Below, one piece after another: positions 32,233 to 44,467 of a DNA stretch of 64,000 nt. The notes under the pieces are model-generated. The model was not told the DNA's origin. It saw only the letters and a list, made by a program, of their open reading frames with translations, and ran no database searches. How positions within the stretch are numbered: the first letter of the stretch is position 1; each line of letters opens with the position of its first letter. The position numbers and the translations under genes were made by a program. Source of the DNA: Apiospora phragmitis (Eukaryota; Ascomycota; Sordariomycetes; Amphisphaeriales; Apiosporaceae). The stretch lies in assembly GCA_038363925.1 (NCBI GenBank), contig JAQQWL010000004.1:620001-684000 (forward strand). The letters are read 5' to 3'.

Positions 32233-32835
32233 GGTGGTCTAACAAACCGAGTGAAAATTGAGGATAGTGGATTAATATGGTGCTATGAGAGAGGCATGTA
32301 CAGTTACTCTCCTTTTCTTCTCCCCAGGTGCATTCGTTAAGTGCAAGGGTATCTGTAGGAGTGATTAGTTAGTAGAGGTTGGGAATCAGTTAATTTCTTC
32401 GCAGCTGATCACGTTCGCCTCGAGAGTGTCCTTTTATAGAGTGATGAGCTCGTACGGTAATTGCTCCGAAGTGTGCTTCTTTGTCTGTCGTGAACTTTCT
32501 GATTTGTAATGCTGCCCCTATTAGTCAGTCACCACCGCTCCGGTTGATCCACTCGTACGGCATTCGCCGTCAGCGTCGCTGATGGTTTTGCATGATGCGC
32601 TGTATTCACCTAAACACCGGTACCACCAATATCGTAATGAGACACACTTAGATCATGCAGGCTGTGAAAACTTTTCTTCAATTATTTGATTGTTGAAAGG
32701 GGGTATCTAGGCCACTGCACACAGCAAGCCTTTCTATATAGTTTGTATCAAAAAAAAAAACATGCATTGAAAGCCGAGGCGCGATTACCTTGAATATCAG
32801 GTATGCGCCACAGTATTCTGGCTTGGACGGACTGT
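32233..32835. other. Intergenic region
   Basis: About 600 bp between the oxidoreductase start and the sugar-transporter stop. It includes an A-run at 32749-32760. It contains the oxidoreductase promoter; no sites can be named. Confidence 0.45.
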
Positions 32836-34753
32836 CTAGTGTTGACCAGCCTGTCCGCTGGAGCCTAAGCCGTTGTTGGTCCCGACCTCGATATCGCTCT
32901 CCTGGACAGCGTTCTCCTTACCGCTGTCGTTTCCATCGTCGACGCCGGTCTTCTCCACGTCGCGGGCATGGGCGGCTCGAGAAAAGGCGCCGTTCTGGCC
33001 GTCGGCCGTAATCAGGCCGTACTTAATGGCCTCGCCTTCGACCTCGGCATCCGTCAGGTACGGGAGCTCCTTGGCCGCCTTGACGTAGGACTTGCCCTCG
33101 ACATTGCCCTTGGCGAAGATGATATCGATCTCCTCCAGGGACCGCTTGGCCGTCTCAGGGTAGAAGAAGTAGATGATGGGCAGGAAAGTAGCGTTGATGG
33201 CGGCGAAGAACAGGTAGGTACCCCAGCCAATTTTGGCGACCATGATAGGGGTAACCATGACAATCAAGAAGTTGAAGAGCCTGTATTCATATTAGCTTTT
33301 AAGTTCATAATGGCGTAGCACAAGACTTTACATACCAGTTGGTGCAGGTGGACACAGCGTTGGCCTTCGCACGGGTCTTGATGGGGTTGATCTCGGCAGG
33401 GTAGAGCCAGGGCAGAGGCAGCCAGGTAGCACCGAAAGACGCAATGTAGGTGAAGAGACCGACAGCGGCACCTCGGGCCGACATGGAGTCACCGCTGATC
33501 AGGCAGGAGAAAGTGATGACCATGGACAAGCATTGTCCGACAGTTCCCCAGAGGAAAAGCTTGCGACGTCCGACCCGCTCAATGATGAACCAAGACACGG
33601 TAGCGAAAATCGAGTAGATGATCATGTTGATACCACCCATCAACAAAGCCATGTTGTGGTCGCCGGGTGTGATGGAGGTCTCGAACAGAATGGGGAAGTA
33701 GTAGATGACGGCGTTGCATCCGCCAACCTGCTGCATAAGCTGTGAGGAAGCACCGAGCAGCATACGACGGAAGTGCTGAGTCTTGCCGTTGGTGAAGAGC
33801 GCCTTGATAGGAGTCGACTTCTGTCCAGAGAAACCCGAGGCCCGGATAGAGTCGAGAATGACATCACGCTCCATGGCAGTCTCCTCACTGCCGAGCTCGT
33901 ATCCACGAAGAGCAGAAATGACGACCTCGGCCTCCTCGTAGCGCTCGTGGGTTAGCAGCCAACGGGGGGGACTCGGGCAAGAACCACATGGCGCCGGACA
34001 GGGCAAGTCCGAAGACGATCTGGAAAGCGATGGGGAACCGCCAGATGAAGTCCTGGTTGGTGGCATAGGTGCTGCCATAGTCGACCCAGTAGGCAATCAG
34101 GGTGCCGAAGGCGATGATGCCGCCTTCAATGCAGATGAGAAGACCACGGTTCGTAGTCTTACTGCATTCGGCTGTTTCAGTGTTAGATCAATCTGACGTT
34201 GAGGCGAGGGTATGGTTCACAAACCTTGGTAGGTCGGAATGGTTGATGTGTTCAATCCATTACCCACACCGGTGACGACACGGCCTACGATGAACTGGGC
34301 GAGAGGGGTTGCTCCAGAGACGGCAGTAACCTGAATAACGACACCGATAATCATCACGATTCCACCCATAATGATACCTGCGGATAGATTAGCAAAAGGG
34401 GTTAGGAGCTATCAATCAAGGTTCATCTTACCTTTTCTTCGTCCCAATAGATCGCCAAATGCAAGCATGAACACGGCACCAAACAGACATCCAATTTCTA
34501 GAATTGCATTAGCCCCCGCGCCCTAGCATCTCCAAGGCGGAAACTCAATCTCACCGTAGATGGCTGTGACAAAACCTTGCATGGTGGCATTGTCTCTTGT
34601 GGCCTCGAACATGTTGTTGAATGCAGGAGCACTGATGATACCCGACATGACACCCTGGTCGTACCCGAAGAGTAGGAAACCGCATGTGGCGATGGTCGAC
34701 ACCATCAGTGATAGCGGGCGGCCTGTAAGGCCCATAAAGCGTGGGGAACCCAT
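32836..34753 (-). CDS. MFS sugar (hexose-type) transporter, one homopolymer frameshift
   Basis: The start is ATG 34753 (MGSPRFMGLTGRPLSLMVS). Exons: 34753-34555, 34497-34432, 34377-34225, 34171-33336 and 33280-32836; introns of 53-57 bp with GTGAGA, GTAAGA, GTTTGT and GTATGT donors. Family signatures: LLFGYDQGVMSGI, GDLLGRRK, AEC following STIPTYQ, PESPRWLL, QLMQQVGGCNAVIYYFP, ERVGRRKLFL, YPAEINPIKTRAKANAVST and PETAKRSLEEID; 12 membrane segments. It should import hexoses or related sugars by proton symport at the plasma membrane. In exon 4 the C-run in PESP-RWLL is seven bases (33964-33970) where six keep the frame. With six, the coding length is 1698 bp, 565 residues, normal. A miscounted homopolymer is as likely as a real mutation. 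Confidence 0.88.
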
Positions 34754-36719
34754 GGTTGTGGTCGATCAGAGGAGATTTGGGGAAGCGTGTAGCATGTAAA
34801 GGATATTGCAACTCGCCAGCAAGAGTCGAGACTTGAGAGGGGGAATGTCAGTGCCCAAGCAAACAAGAACAACTACGGCTCTGAAAGAAAGCAAAATCAA
34901 TTGGGGAAAAGGCTGCGTCAGGCAAGGATAGTGCAATGGCCGAGGATGGGGGAACTCTAAAGGAACTCGCACACATGTCGCAGCGCGGGGTCTGTCCGAC
35001 TTCATATAGTTGGTGAGCAGCTTCCCCCTCGGCTGACAAAGATTACAATGCACCCTTCATCTTACTACGTTCCTAGTTGCAGCTCGAGATCCAGTTGTTT
35101 TCTGGTAATGGAAATGCTCGTCGACGGGCACCCTGTGTACATTTCGGGCGCGAGTCAAAGCTGCTAGGCCTGCGATGGAGATAGCCGTGAAGGATGTATC
35201 CAAGACACGGGTGGGTCGCATGCTGATCTATTACCGCGAATGGTCGCCCGATAGGTCAGCCCCTATGCCGCACAACTCTGCGCCGTAAGCGGAAATGTTA
35301 CTAGTGCTGCAGAGTCGTGGAGCTCCATGAGGTCATATTGATTTTGAGTAAATTTTTCAGGGGTCCTGGGGCTGCTGTTGGTTTGGACGAAAGCTGACTG
35401 GCATGTCGAGCCTGGAGCCATCTCAAAATTGAAGCAAAAACATCAGGTGAACGCCACGGGACAGGCTGACTGTTTGTCGAGTCAAGCACCGTTAAGGCGT
35501 TCCAAGACACGCCGGCCAATGCTTATCAGCCTTCGCCGCGCCGGGACAGACCCATCGAAAAGCCCATAGTAATGAACGGTTTGGGCAATGTGAGCCGTAA
35601 TAGCAGGTTGTGAGAGTGGATTCGTGGAGGATCAGCGGTAAAGGGATCTCTTGGGCCCTTTTGGTGGACATCAAGACAATTTCGCGGGGGAGATTCAAGC
35701 GTCAAAGTTGGTTGCTGGCCAAGATGCTGGGGTTGGAGCTGGGATTAGTGCTGGGGTCCCCAGGTCTGCAGTGGGTTACATCTCGGAACAGCCTCGGTCT
35801 GACTTTTTCACGGAAAACCATCACCCATTCAAAACCGTACATTTCGACTCTCCAGCTCTTTCGTACGGAAAAAAAACGGACCTTGGCACTTGGGCAGTAC
35901 TAAATGCTGAGAAACTGGAGAAGAAAAAAAACTGGATATAATTAACTGGAACGGCTGTGATGATCTTTGCTCGTTTCCTCCTAGATTGGAAAAAAGACCA
36001 TAGGTATAAGCTTGGCATTTGGGGAAAGGCGGTCTCTTGGGCAGAATACTTCCTATCTGGCACGCTGGCGACCATGAGTTCGTCGCAAACCGAATGCAGA
36101 ATTTGAAAGGCGAAAGGCAAAGATGATAAGAATTGTGAATTGACCAACTTGACAAGGAATAGGCGTTTTCTTCCTCGGCTGGCGACCGAACCTGATCGCG
36201 GCTAGAAGGAAAGGAGAGGCAGCAGCTCCACCCGCTCGCCCGACCCCCTCCCGCCTGCCAGCCTGCCCTACGCCTTCTCCCTGAGCGAGGCCTGCAAACC
36301 GTCGTCATTGCCGCACTCTTAATTTGGTGTCTTTTGAGCCTCACTAAGCGAACATGCACACCCTGTTTATCAGCCCATTTCAATGTCATACGCCCCCCTG
36401 GCCGCCCGGAGTGTCTGTATTTGATTATGTACGTGTAGGGAAGATAATGGTCAGTTGTCCCATATGGAAACACGAGCTCCAAACTGGGCATAAGGACTTA
36501 TCCGCTCTAATCCTTTGTTGGCCAGAAGTCAATATTAGCGTTGCGCAGATCTCCATTCTCATAGGAACTTAGTTGGTAAGATGCAACCTAAAGCCAAGAT
36601 GCTGCAAGCTGGAGTCACAGCTTGATGGGGAATACACTGGAGAAAACTCCGCCACGACGCCCTTCGCGAGATGTTAGTGGCCAGGACACGAAAGTAGTTG
36701 GACGTTGGCCTTTTTATTA
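34754..36719. other. Long intergenic region upstream of the sugar transporter
   Basis: About 1.97 kb. Several frames of 60-220 codons (for example 35829-36491 minus, 35610-35941 plus) overlap on both strands and show no family motif or good start context. It should contain the transporter promoter. The A-run at 35869-35876 and the A-rich 35925-35932 are simple. No transposon ends are seen before 36718. Confidence 0.45.
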
Positions 36720-36770
36720 GAAAGAGCTAAGGATTTAAATACCCTACACCACCCCTGTAAAGATTTATTT
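36720..36770 (+). repeat. Left terminal inverted repeat
   Basis: It begins after TA (36718-36719): gaaagagctaaggatttaaa and on through accctacaccacccctgtaa to gatttattt. It matches the inverted right end with a few substitutions and one or two small gaps. Confidence 0.85.
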
Positions 36771-39700
36771 TCCCTGTTAATTTCTAATAACTATACCGCC
36801 TTCCCTTTTTGCCGACACCGCCTATTAAAGCACGCTTCGAAGTCCGATAAGCTTTAGCTTTGAAATTATTCGTGTGGTCTCCTATACTTCCGCTTGTTAT
36901 AGTTATTCTCTCCACAGGTCGAACAGCGGCCTATTAAAGCTACTCCTTCAGAACGACGTTGCCCTTTTCGAAGCCTCTTTTTTAGAGGCCTCCCGCGTAG
37001 GGCCCTCGTAATTAGTAGAAAATAAGGAGCATTAAGTAGAGGTTTTAGCTCGTTAATATTAATTAATAGTATTAGGTTAATATATATAATAATTTATATA
37101 ATTAAAAAGAGATATAACGAGATATACGATATTAAAAAGCCTTTAATTATTTAAATAATTAAAATAATATAATTATAAAGGATTTTATTTTATTAAAAAT
37201 ATTAATATAAACACTTTTTAATAAAAAAGCTTATAATAAAAACGTTTTTATTAGTTTAAATTATTTTAACCTTTATTAATAAAAGGAGTTTATATTTTAT
37301 TATTTAAAACTAATTACTTAGCTTTTTAAATACTCTTTTTAATAAAAAAAGTATTTAATTTATTAATATTTATCGCTTAAAAAGCTATTTATTTTTATAA
37401 AGCTATTTGTTTATAATTTTATATTAAAACGAGTTTAAACGCTTAAGAATTAAAAGCTCTTAATTTATTTTAAAACTTAATTAAATTATTAATATCGTGT
37501 TTATAACGCTTTATATAATAAAAGGTTTCGATTTAAAAAGCTAGCTTAATTACGCGAAAGTAACTGGTAGCTTTTTAGTTTTATTATCGAATTTTTTTTA
37601 AAACTATTTTACACTAGTTTAATATAGCTACGCGGGTAACGTTTTAAAAAAAAAACGTGGTAAGGCCTCTTTTAAACTTAGCCGTGAAATTTTTTTAATA
37701 TAATTAATAAAGCTCGCTTTACTTTAAAAAAAATAGAGATTCGCTTAAAATATTAATACCGGTTTTATAATAATTTTAGAAAGCTTTTTATAATTAAAGA
37801 GTAATTAAAAACTAAAGTAATATTTATTAATATCTTTATTAAAAAAACGAAAGCGATATTATTAAGCTTTTTTATAGTCGATATTTTTAAAGAATTAAAT
37901 ATAAACGAAATCGAGGATTTATTATAATATAATTTAATTAAACTATTCTTTATAAAAAGCTACCGAGTACTTTTATTAAAGGTTATAAAAATAGCTATAA
38001 TTAATTTTATTAATATTTAAGCTTTAAAGATCTTTCTCGACATTATAAGACGCTTTATAACGTTATAAATATTCTTTTTTAACGAAAAGATAAGCTTATA
38101 TTATACGCGTCGTGTTTTAATAATTAACTTTATAATTAAACTTTTCTTTAATAATTTAATTATAGAGAGTAAAGGTTATAGCATTAAGATTAAAAAACTT
38201 AAAGCTATTAATTAAAACTTAAAATAATAGTAATAAAGTTAACGTACTTTATAAGCGAATTTATTAAATAACCGAATTTATTACTTTTTTTTAATTTAAT
38301 ATAAACTTATTTCTTTCTTTTATTCCTTTATTATATAATATAGTCGGCACTTCAAAAGAAAGCTAAATAATTTTAACGCTTTAAACGATTTAAAAGAACT
38401 TAAAACTAAGTTTTCGATTTATTTTTAAAACGTACGATGTTTTTTACGCGACCCTTTATAATTAACGGCTCGGTTTTTAATTAAAACGCGAAATATCCGC
38501 TAATTATTATAAATTAATTAATTTCGAAAAAGGTGCGATTATCTAATATATTATTAATCTAGATACGCGATCGTTTCCTCCTCGGCTTAGCGGTGTAAAA
38601 GATATAGCGAATCGATTATTTCGTTAACGCGACGTAAGACGCGTCGGCGTTAATTAAGCTTCGAACTTTATATAATAATAACTAGACCTCCGAACGAGTT
38701 TAAATCGAAGAATTAATTATTAAAGAATTTTTTATAAAGATCTCGACGCGTATCGCGTATAATTTACTTTCGTACGAAATATAATTATAAATTTAAGATC
38801 TAAGAGGAGGATATTTATAATTTCGACGAGACCGGCTTTTTTATAGGCTAAATCTCGTTCGAAATAGTTATTACCACCTCTAATCGATTCGAAAGGCTTA
38901 AGGCTATATAATAAAGGGATTAGGAATAAGTTATAGTTATTTAAGGCGTCGGATTATACGGTTACGCTATCCCTTCGTATATTATTTTTACCGGGAAAAC
39001 CTACCTCTTTTTTTTAATACGAAAACAGCTTATTATTAAAGGACTAAGTAATCGTAGTTATTAAAAACGGCTAAATTACGAATAAAAGAGGCGAGGACTA
39101 GATTCGATATTTTAATAAATATACGAAGTTTTATAAAAAAGGTGCTTATTATTTATTTATTTTAAACGATTACGAAAGCTATTACTCGATAGTTTTTAAG
39201 CTTTATTATAAAGAGAACTCGATTATTATATTTTATATATTTTCTTATTTATTATATAAGTTTTAACTTTTCGATATTAACTGTTTTTATATATTAAAAA
39301 GGTTATATAAGAAAGAAATCAAAGGTTTTATACGAGTATATATTATTTATATTTTCTTTTTATTAACGTTTTTAAAAGCGTTCTAAGCGATTTTCACCGT
39401 TTCGAATATATAAAAAAGCTTTTAAAGAATAAGACTCGTTTCGTATAATCTAGAATATATTATTTTATAATTAAATATAAAGCTATATATTTAAATACTT
39501 CCAGGGTCGTTTTTTAACTTATTTATCCCTTAAGAATTAAAAACTTTAAATAATTTAATTAAGGCTTAATCTTAAACCAAATACGTTAAAAACCGTATTA
39601 TATAATATTAAAATAACTTTTCGATATTTATTTTAATTAAGTTTAATTAAATTACGAAAGATATAATATAAGTTATATACTAGCTCGCTTTTTTAAAAAG

Positions 39701-40215
39701 TAAAGTAATTATATTATAATAAATAAATAAGATATTTAGCCGACGCCGCCGTATAAAAAAGAAATAGTTATAAGATAAAGGATTATTTCGTATATAAATT
39801 AAAGAAGACTTATAGTTTTAAAGGGACGTTAATAAATAATTATAAGATAAATCGCGCCGGAGTAATAGTTATACGAAAAGGCTTAAGACGCGCCCCGCGG
39901 CGCTATAGAATCTACAGGGAGCCCGGGCATAATGCGCGTACCTATTAAAATAATATAGATATATTTAAAGATAAAGATTTCGATTAATTTAAATATATTA
40001 AATACGTTATAACGGAATTAACTTATACTTTAATATATAAGGTTAATATAAGTAATAAATTCGATTATTTAATAAATTCGCTTATAAAGTATATTATTAT
40101 AATTAATAAATATTATTAATCTCTTAAATTAAACTATCTTTAAATAAGTTACCTACTTCTTTAACGAGAGGGGTGGTGGCCAAAGCGTTAAGATCCGACA
40201 GAAAAACCGATAGAG

Positions 40216-40265
40216 TAAATAAATCTTTACAGGGTGGTGCAGGGTATTTAAATCTTTTGCTCTAT
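40216..40265 (-). repeat. Right terminal inverted repeat
   Basis: Read on the minus strand: atagagcaaaagatttaaat and on through accctgcaccaccctgtaaa to gatttattta; the flanking TA is at 40266-40267. It is the partner of the left repeat. Confidence 0.85.
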
Positions 40266-41386
40266 TAGAAATCCCATTCCGTGCCGATCCTGCCGTGTTC
40301 AGAAGCCGTGCTCCCGTCTAGCTGTGGCCTCGGTGAGGTCCGCCAGGCTGCCAGGTTGCTTCACATAGTTCCTTACCTGCATCCCTTTTGGTTGGTCATT
40401 TACACAGTACACGAGCCGGACATTTGAATCTTGGCTCTAAAAAGATTTCATGGGTTGGCGGTCACCATCCTCGTCTCATTGGCGCGCATCCTTCTCATGT
40501 GACTAGCATTTCAGAGCTTAAGGGTCCATTTGCCAATGGTGCTTCGGATTACCCAGTTGGGAATATGCCCGATTCCATGATGTCGGTTATCCAATGTGTG
40601 GCTTTGAGATATTATTGTCATCAATTGAAACTTTCATTCATAATCATCTCAATCGTGGCGGCCTACTATGGTAGAGAAAATGCTTTGTCGTCAAAAAGAA
40701 TGGGCAGGACGTGGGGAGAGATCACTCAGCAAGACCCCGTTTCTCCGCGAGAACCACTGAAGTCCACTGAAGAAAGCCGCTGGATCTCGCTAGGCATCTT
40801 GGATTTTTGGGGGTCTTTGTGCTGCCTCCACGTGCTGTAGCAGCGCTCTCCGCAAAACGCTAGGGGCCAAGCAGCCAAGTCAATTTGGGGGGGGTGGCAT
40901 CCGCCACCACAGGTATTATGGAACCCTCTGATAACCTTGATAAGATAAAGCCACCGCAAAACCGCCGACGACATCCCCCCTCTTACCTTGTAACGTCCGA
41001 CGACAGATAAAACGACGAGACGACACGATGACGGTTGACATTGAGTTTATTGCTTTCTATCTGAAATCATGTTCGGCTATCCGGAGATGAATTTCATAGA
41101 CGGGATGTTGCTCGGCTTCGATAGAGTGGATCCTTTGTCTTGCTTACTACGCTCGCTTCAAGTCGCGAGGACGGTGGTAGCGAACGGCTTCTCTGGATCT
41201 TCCTCTAAAAGACGAGCCACGATCGACTCCATTATTTCAGAGGGGGGGGGAATAGTCCGATTACTACGGTTTCCGTGCGCATCACTCGCCTGTGCTCGTC
41301 ATAGGCAAACGACGCTGGTTCGAGCGCACAGCCTAACGTCCTTTCCTCCGCCTTCGTTATGTAATATCCATTCAATCGTAGCCACT
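40266..41386. other. Intergenic region
   Basis: About 1.1 kb. A plus frame at 40388-40840 (150 codons) has no recognisable domain and a low-quality start context; I do not call it. G-runs occur at 40887-40894 and 41243-41251. No RNA gene is seen. Confidence 0.4.
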
Positions 41387-43400
41387 TTAACCTAACAGGT
41401 ACTTATCCGCCCGAGCTTCCCAGACATGATAATCTGGGGCAGGAAGCTCGGCGTCACCAGCGAGGCTGTCCAGAGCATCTACTAGAGTGTCATCAACTGG
41501 TGTGAGCTCGAGGTCGTTAGAGGAGGCATCTTCCTTATCTGACAATGGCGCTTATGTTTCCAAGGCTTCGCATGTTAGCCTCCCTTTCAAAAATGTTATG
41601 CTGAACGAAGAAGGGGGCCTTCTTGGTATACTCAGACGGTTGGTTGACTCACTGGTGCATGCGACAGTCTCGAATGGTTTACATGTTCGAGCTGCTTGAG
41701 TAAGTATTTCAAGCTCCTTCGTGAGCTGAGCTCTCAAAGCCCGACACTCCTCCGATTCACCCGCCACGCTGCTTACAAGCGCAGGTTCCATCTGGTAGAC
41801 TCCAACTGGTGATAGGATGTCCGCTAGGGCAGAGACCAGGCGGACTTCGACTACCCAATGGCGATACTGTCGACGAAGCGGCCGAGCGCGATCTTTGTAA
41901 ATCAGTATCATTAACGGTGTACCACACTCTCTCCATTCTACGTCTATACGACATACCTCGTAATACGCTTCCAGTATGTCCAGAGCGTTCGATGCAGTGG
42001 CTCTTGCCATGTGTGAGGCTGCAGTTCCTTCCAGTAAAGCATCGACGAGGTCATCTAAGTCAAAGGCGGCATGGTCGACAGTATCTTGCGCCTCCGACAC
42101 TTCGAAAAACCTCTCCAGAGTGCGGTTATATATAGTCTTGTATCTCTTGGTCCGGAGCTTATCTATCGACGACATCAGGCTGTGGTTGTATGTTATAGGA
42201 TGAATGTTACGATGAGTCTTGAGGATGTGCTCAGTCTGTTCCTGGGCGTCCCTCAGGATGCGATCCATCGAAGGCTCGAGAATATTCTGGAAGATGGCCG
42301 CGGCAGTCCCGGCGCCATCGGCGACGTGGGTGGCGGCCAGTCCGAGGAACTTCTTGCACGCCTCCCCGACTTTCTTGACATGTTCGTTTGTAAGCTTGCC
42401 CCATGGGGTAGACTGGTCGCGAAAGAGGTTGCCAATGGCCAGGGGATTAAGCACAATCGGGAGTTCGCAGCCGTCGAGCTTCGATAACTTGAACCCAATG
42501 TACTCAACGAACTCATCTCTGGTCACGCGAATAGGGCTAGTAGGCCCCGGGCTGTCTTCTTTTACACTGCCATCTCCTTCATTTTTTCTCTTCTTCACTT
42601 TCATCATTCTCACTGTCTTCTCCTTTACTGATGATGTCGTGACGATGGCCCTTACGCATGAGCTCATCGGCAAACCGTTTGTTCAGGTCTTGTACAACGG
42701 CTCGGATCCGACATTCGAAGCCATCTGCTGCATCATCGCCGACTTCAAAGAACAGACCGCTACAATTGCCATCCGTCGCACTCTTTGCAATTCGCTGGAA
42801 CGACTCGCTGATCTGTAAGAGATGGAGCCGTTGCTCATGCAAGGTACCACGGGGAAGGCCAAGCTCGTCCAGCTTCTCCTTGCACGCATTGTGCTTCCGC
42901 TCGATTTCGGATATCAGCGCAGGTAGTCCTAGTGCGGCATGGTCCGGTAAGATCGTCCTGAGACAGCTGCGCAGCTGTTCGATGTCAATGTCTGACCCCG
43001 GAAGCTGCTGCCGAACGCCCTGGCTCATGGACGCAGCATCTTGTTTGTTTCTCTTTTCGGGTATTGTTTTGCCGGCTTTAGAGTCGGTGTTTTTCAGGAC
43101 TTCGCAGCTCAGGCCAAAGTCGATTCCTAGCTTCCGTCCGAGCGACACGTCCAGGGACTTACTCTCAGACCCAGAGTCTAAGGTATCGGGTTTGATGATA
43201 ACGCCTAGGGATCGATGGCCACCGTGATCAATATAGTGGGCCAGGGTCAGAATATTTGGGTTGCAGAGTCATTCTCAGCAGACATCACGGCGAGACCGAT
43301 GCTCCGACGGTCCTCGATAAACACGGCCTCGAAATCTTGAGTAATATTTGCATCGCAGCTTCCCCTCGCGCCGCGGCTTCTCTTTCCTCGGACTGCCTCG
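41387..43400 (-). pseudogene. Dynamin-like GTPase remnant (stalk and GED, P-loop half missing)
   Basis: Reading from the 5' side: EAVFIEDRRSIGLAVMSAEN, then NPNILTLAHYIDHGGHRSLG and VIIKPDTLDSGSESKSLDVS (the end of a dynamin G domain with its KPDTL motif). The stalk follows (IEQLRSCLRTILPDHAALGLPAL, RLHLLQISESFQRIAKSATDG, ECRIRAVVQDLNKRFADELM), then SIDKLRTKRY and a GED-like end (ILEAYYE, GRFVDSIAI, VVEVRLVSALADILSP). A 62-bp-type intron with donor GTATGT splits the GED near 41965-41900. Lesions: a frameshift near 43265, another after SIAI near 41865, and an in-frame TAA at 41554-41552 before an acidic tail that ends at 41387. A shift also separates the stalk halves around 42580-42670, where the two frames overlap. 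The GKS P-loop and switch I are not found upstream. Dynamins remodel membranes; several fungal relatives act in antiviral-like or incompatibility settings, but no role can be claimed here. Confidence 0.7.
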
Positions 43401-44173
43401 TCGGCTTTGTTAACCGACGGCCGCATTTACTGCCCATAAACTTATTCTCGGCAGGCCACCTGACGGCTCGCTAACTATATCCGCCAGCCTTAGTTCTCGG
43501 GGTGGATCTCATTGTGACCAATCCCCCTTGCCCATATCAAGTCGCCACGTATTCGTCCCCGGTAACCGCTTCTCTAACCCTGCTATTTCCTTTTGCCTTC
43601 TATACTCGTCCACCTTATGTCTAAGCTCGTCCGGTTCTGCTTGCCTCCGCTCTTCCCGCTTCTGTCGCTTGCTTTCCGCCCACCCCTCCCGCCGCTAAGC
43701 CTAGTCGTCTCTAGTATGCTAACGACTTTTCTTACAAAGGGGTAATTAAATAAGAAATTAAATTAGTCTATAGGCCTCTTCCAGTATATAATCTTATACT
43801 ATACTATACACTTTAGTAACCCTAATAATAAACTATAATAAATAGATAGAACTAGTTTAGTAGAAAGTGAAGCACTAGATAGCATTGCGAAAATAAGCTG
43901 GACAAGTGTGAAATCTAGTGCAGCCACCCCTTGGTAGCCCTTGGGCGGCAGCAGCCTGGCCCTCTCCTTCCCGAGCGTAATGCCCTCTTCAGTGCCCTTG
44001 AGGCAGGCCTTCGTGGAAGCCCAGCCACTAGCCGTACTATCAGCACAAGAGGGTGTGTATCACTCATCCACTTTCGCTCAGTACTGCTCCTCAGTCAAGC
44101 AGAACATGATGACTTCTGTTGGATGCAAAGAGGCACCTGCCATGGGACGGATGGATCTCTTACATGTGCAAGC
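43401..44173. other. Intergenic region with a coding fragment and an AT-rich block
   Basis: On the minus strand, 43690-43509 reads ESKRQKREERRQAEPDELRH and ends LPGTNTWRLDMGKGDWSQ stop. This is a charged coiled-coil-like C-terminus of unknown origin, possibly from a transposon. 43735-43870 is AT-rich with ta/ata repeats and could be a decayed element end. 43931-44224 has open plus frames without recognisable product. Confidence 0.35.
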
Positions 44174-44467
44174 TTAGGGGAGATTTATAGCAGCATGGGG
44201 CCCCGAGTCGATGAAGCGTCCTAATACGATGGCTTGAAGTGGTAGAAGTCGGATCTGTACTCCAGATTGTAGGTTTGCAGATGCTTGGTTGTAAGATGGG
44301 CCTGAAGTGACCGGCATTAAAAGTACGGCAGATTCTGCATCAGGCATTTCCCAGGCACGGCGTAGGCGCCGCTGGCATCTAAGCCAGCTCCAGGTGAGAG
44401 CAATTGCCGAGGGCAGAGCTAGGAATAAGCCAATGATGGCGACAATTGCCTCGGTGGACAGTTCCAT
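44174..44467 (-). CDS. Small single-pass membrane protein
   Basis: ATG 44467 opens 97 codons: MELSTEAIVAIIGLFLALPS followed by AIALTWSWLRCQRRLRR, i.e. one N-terminal hydrophobic helix with a basic stop-transfer, then a soluble tail to 44174. Short proteins starting MELSTEAI..I..LF are familiar as hypothetical genes in ascomycete accessory regions; no function is known to me. The start context (aaATGG) is reasonable and no intron is needed. Confidence 0.6.
   Translation of the reverse strand: MELSTEAIVAIIGLFLALPSAIALTWSWLRCQRRLRRAWEMPDAESAVLLMPVTSGPSYNQASANLQSGVQIRLLPLQAIVLGRFIDSGPHAAINLP

Larger units (their letters stand above)
36720..40265 (+). mobile_element. RIP-mutated pogo/Fot1-type DNA transposon with terminal inverted repeats
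   Basis: The whole block is extremely AT-rich and contains no open frame of 60 codons. Its ends are inverted repeats of about 50 bp sharing gatttaaataccct and ctgtaaagatttattt (36732-36770 and, inverted, 40216-40254), flanked by TA, the usual target of Tc1/mariner-pogo elements. Plus-strand translation around 38815-39000 reads YNFDETGFFIG, TTSNRFERLKAI, GVGLYGYAIPSYIIFTGKTYL; around 39060-39210 it reads KNG*ITNKRGED*I, KKGAYYLFILNDYESYY and LYYKENSII. These are DDE transposase motifs with many TAA/TAG in place of CAA, CAG or TGG, and D-to-N and H-to-Y changes, the pattern of repeat-induced point mutation. At 3.5 kb it is longer than typical pogo elements, so a second element may be nested in the left part. 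Confidence 0.85.

Noticed and set aside
31475..32242. 255-codon plus-strand frame
   Set aside because: It runs antisense over both exons and the intron of the oxidoreductase, whose domain motifs are clear on the minus strand.
35829..36491. 220-codon minus-strand frame as a gene
   Set aside because: The composition is Ser/Arg-rich without motif, and other frames overlap it; it is more likely promoter-side DNA of the sugar transporter.
36720..40265. Centromere or telomere-like AT-rich DNA
   Set aside because: It is only 3.5 kb, has inverted terminal repeats with TA flanks and readable transposase motifs, so it is a RIP-mutated transposon.
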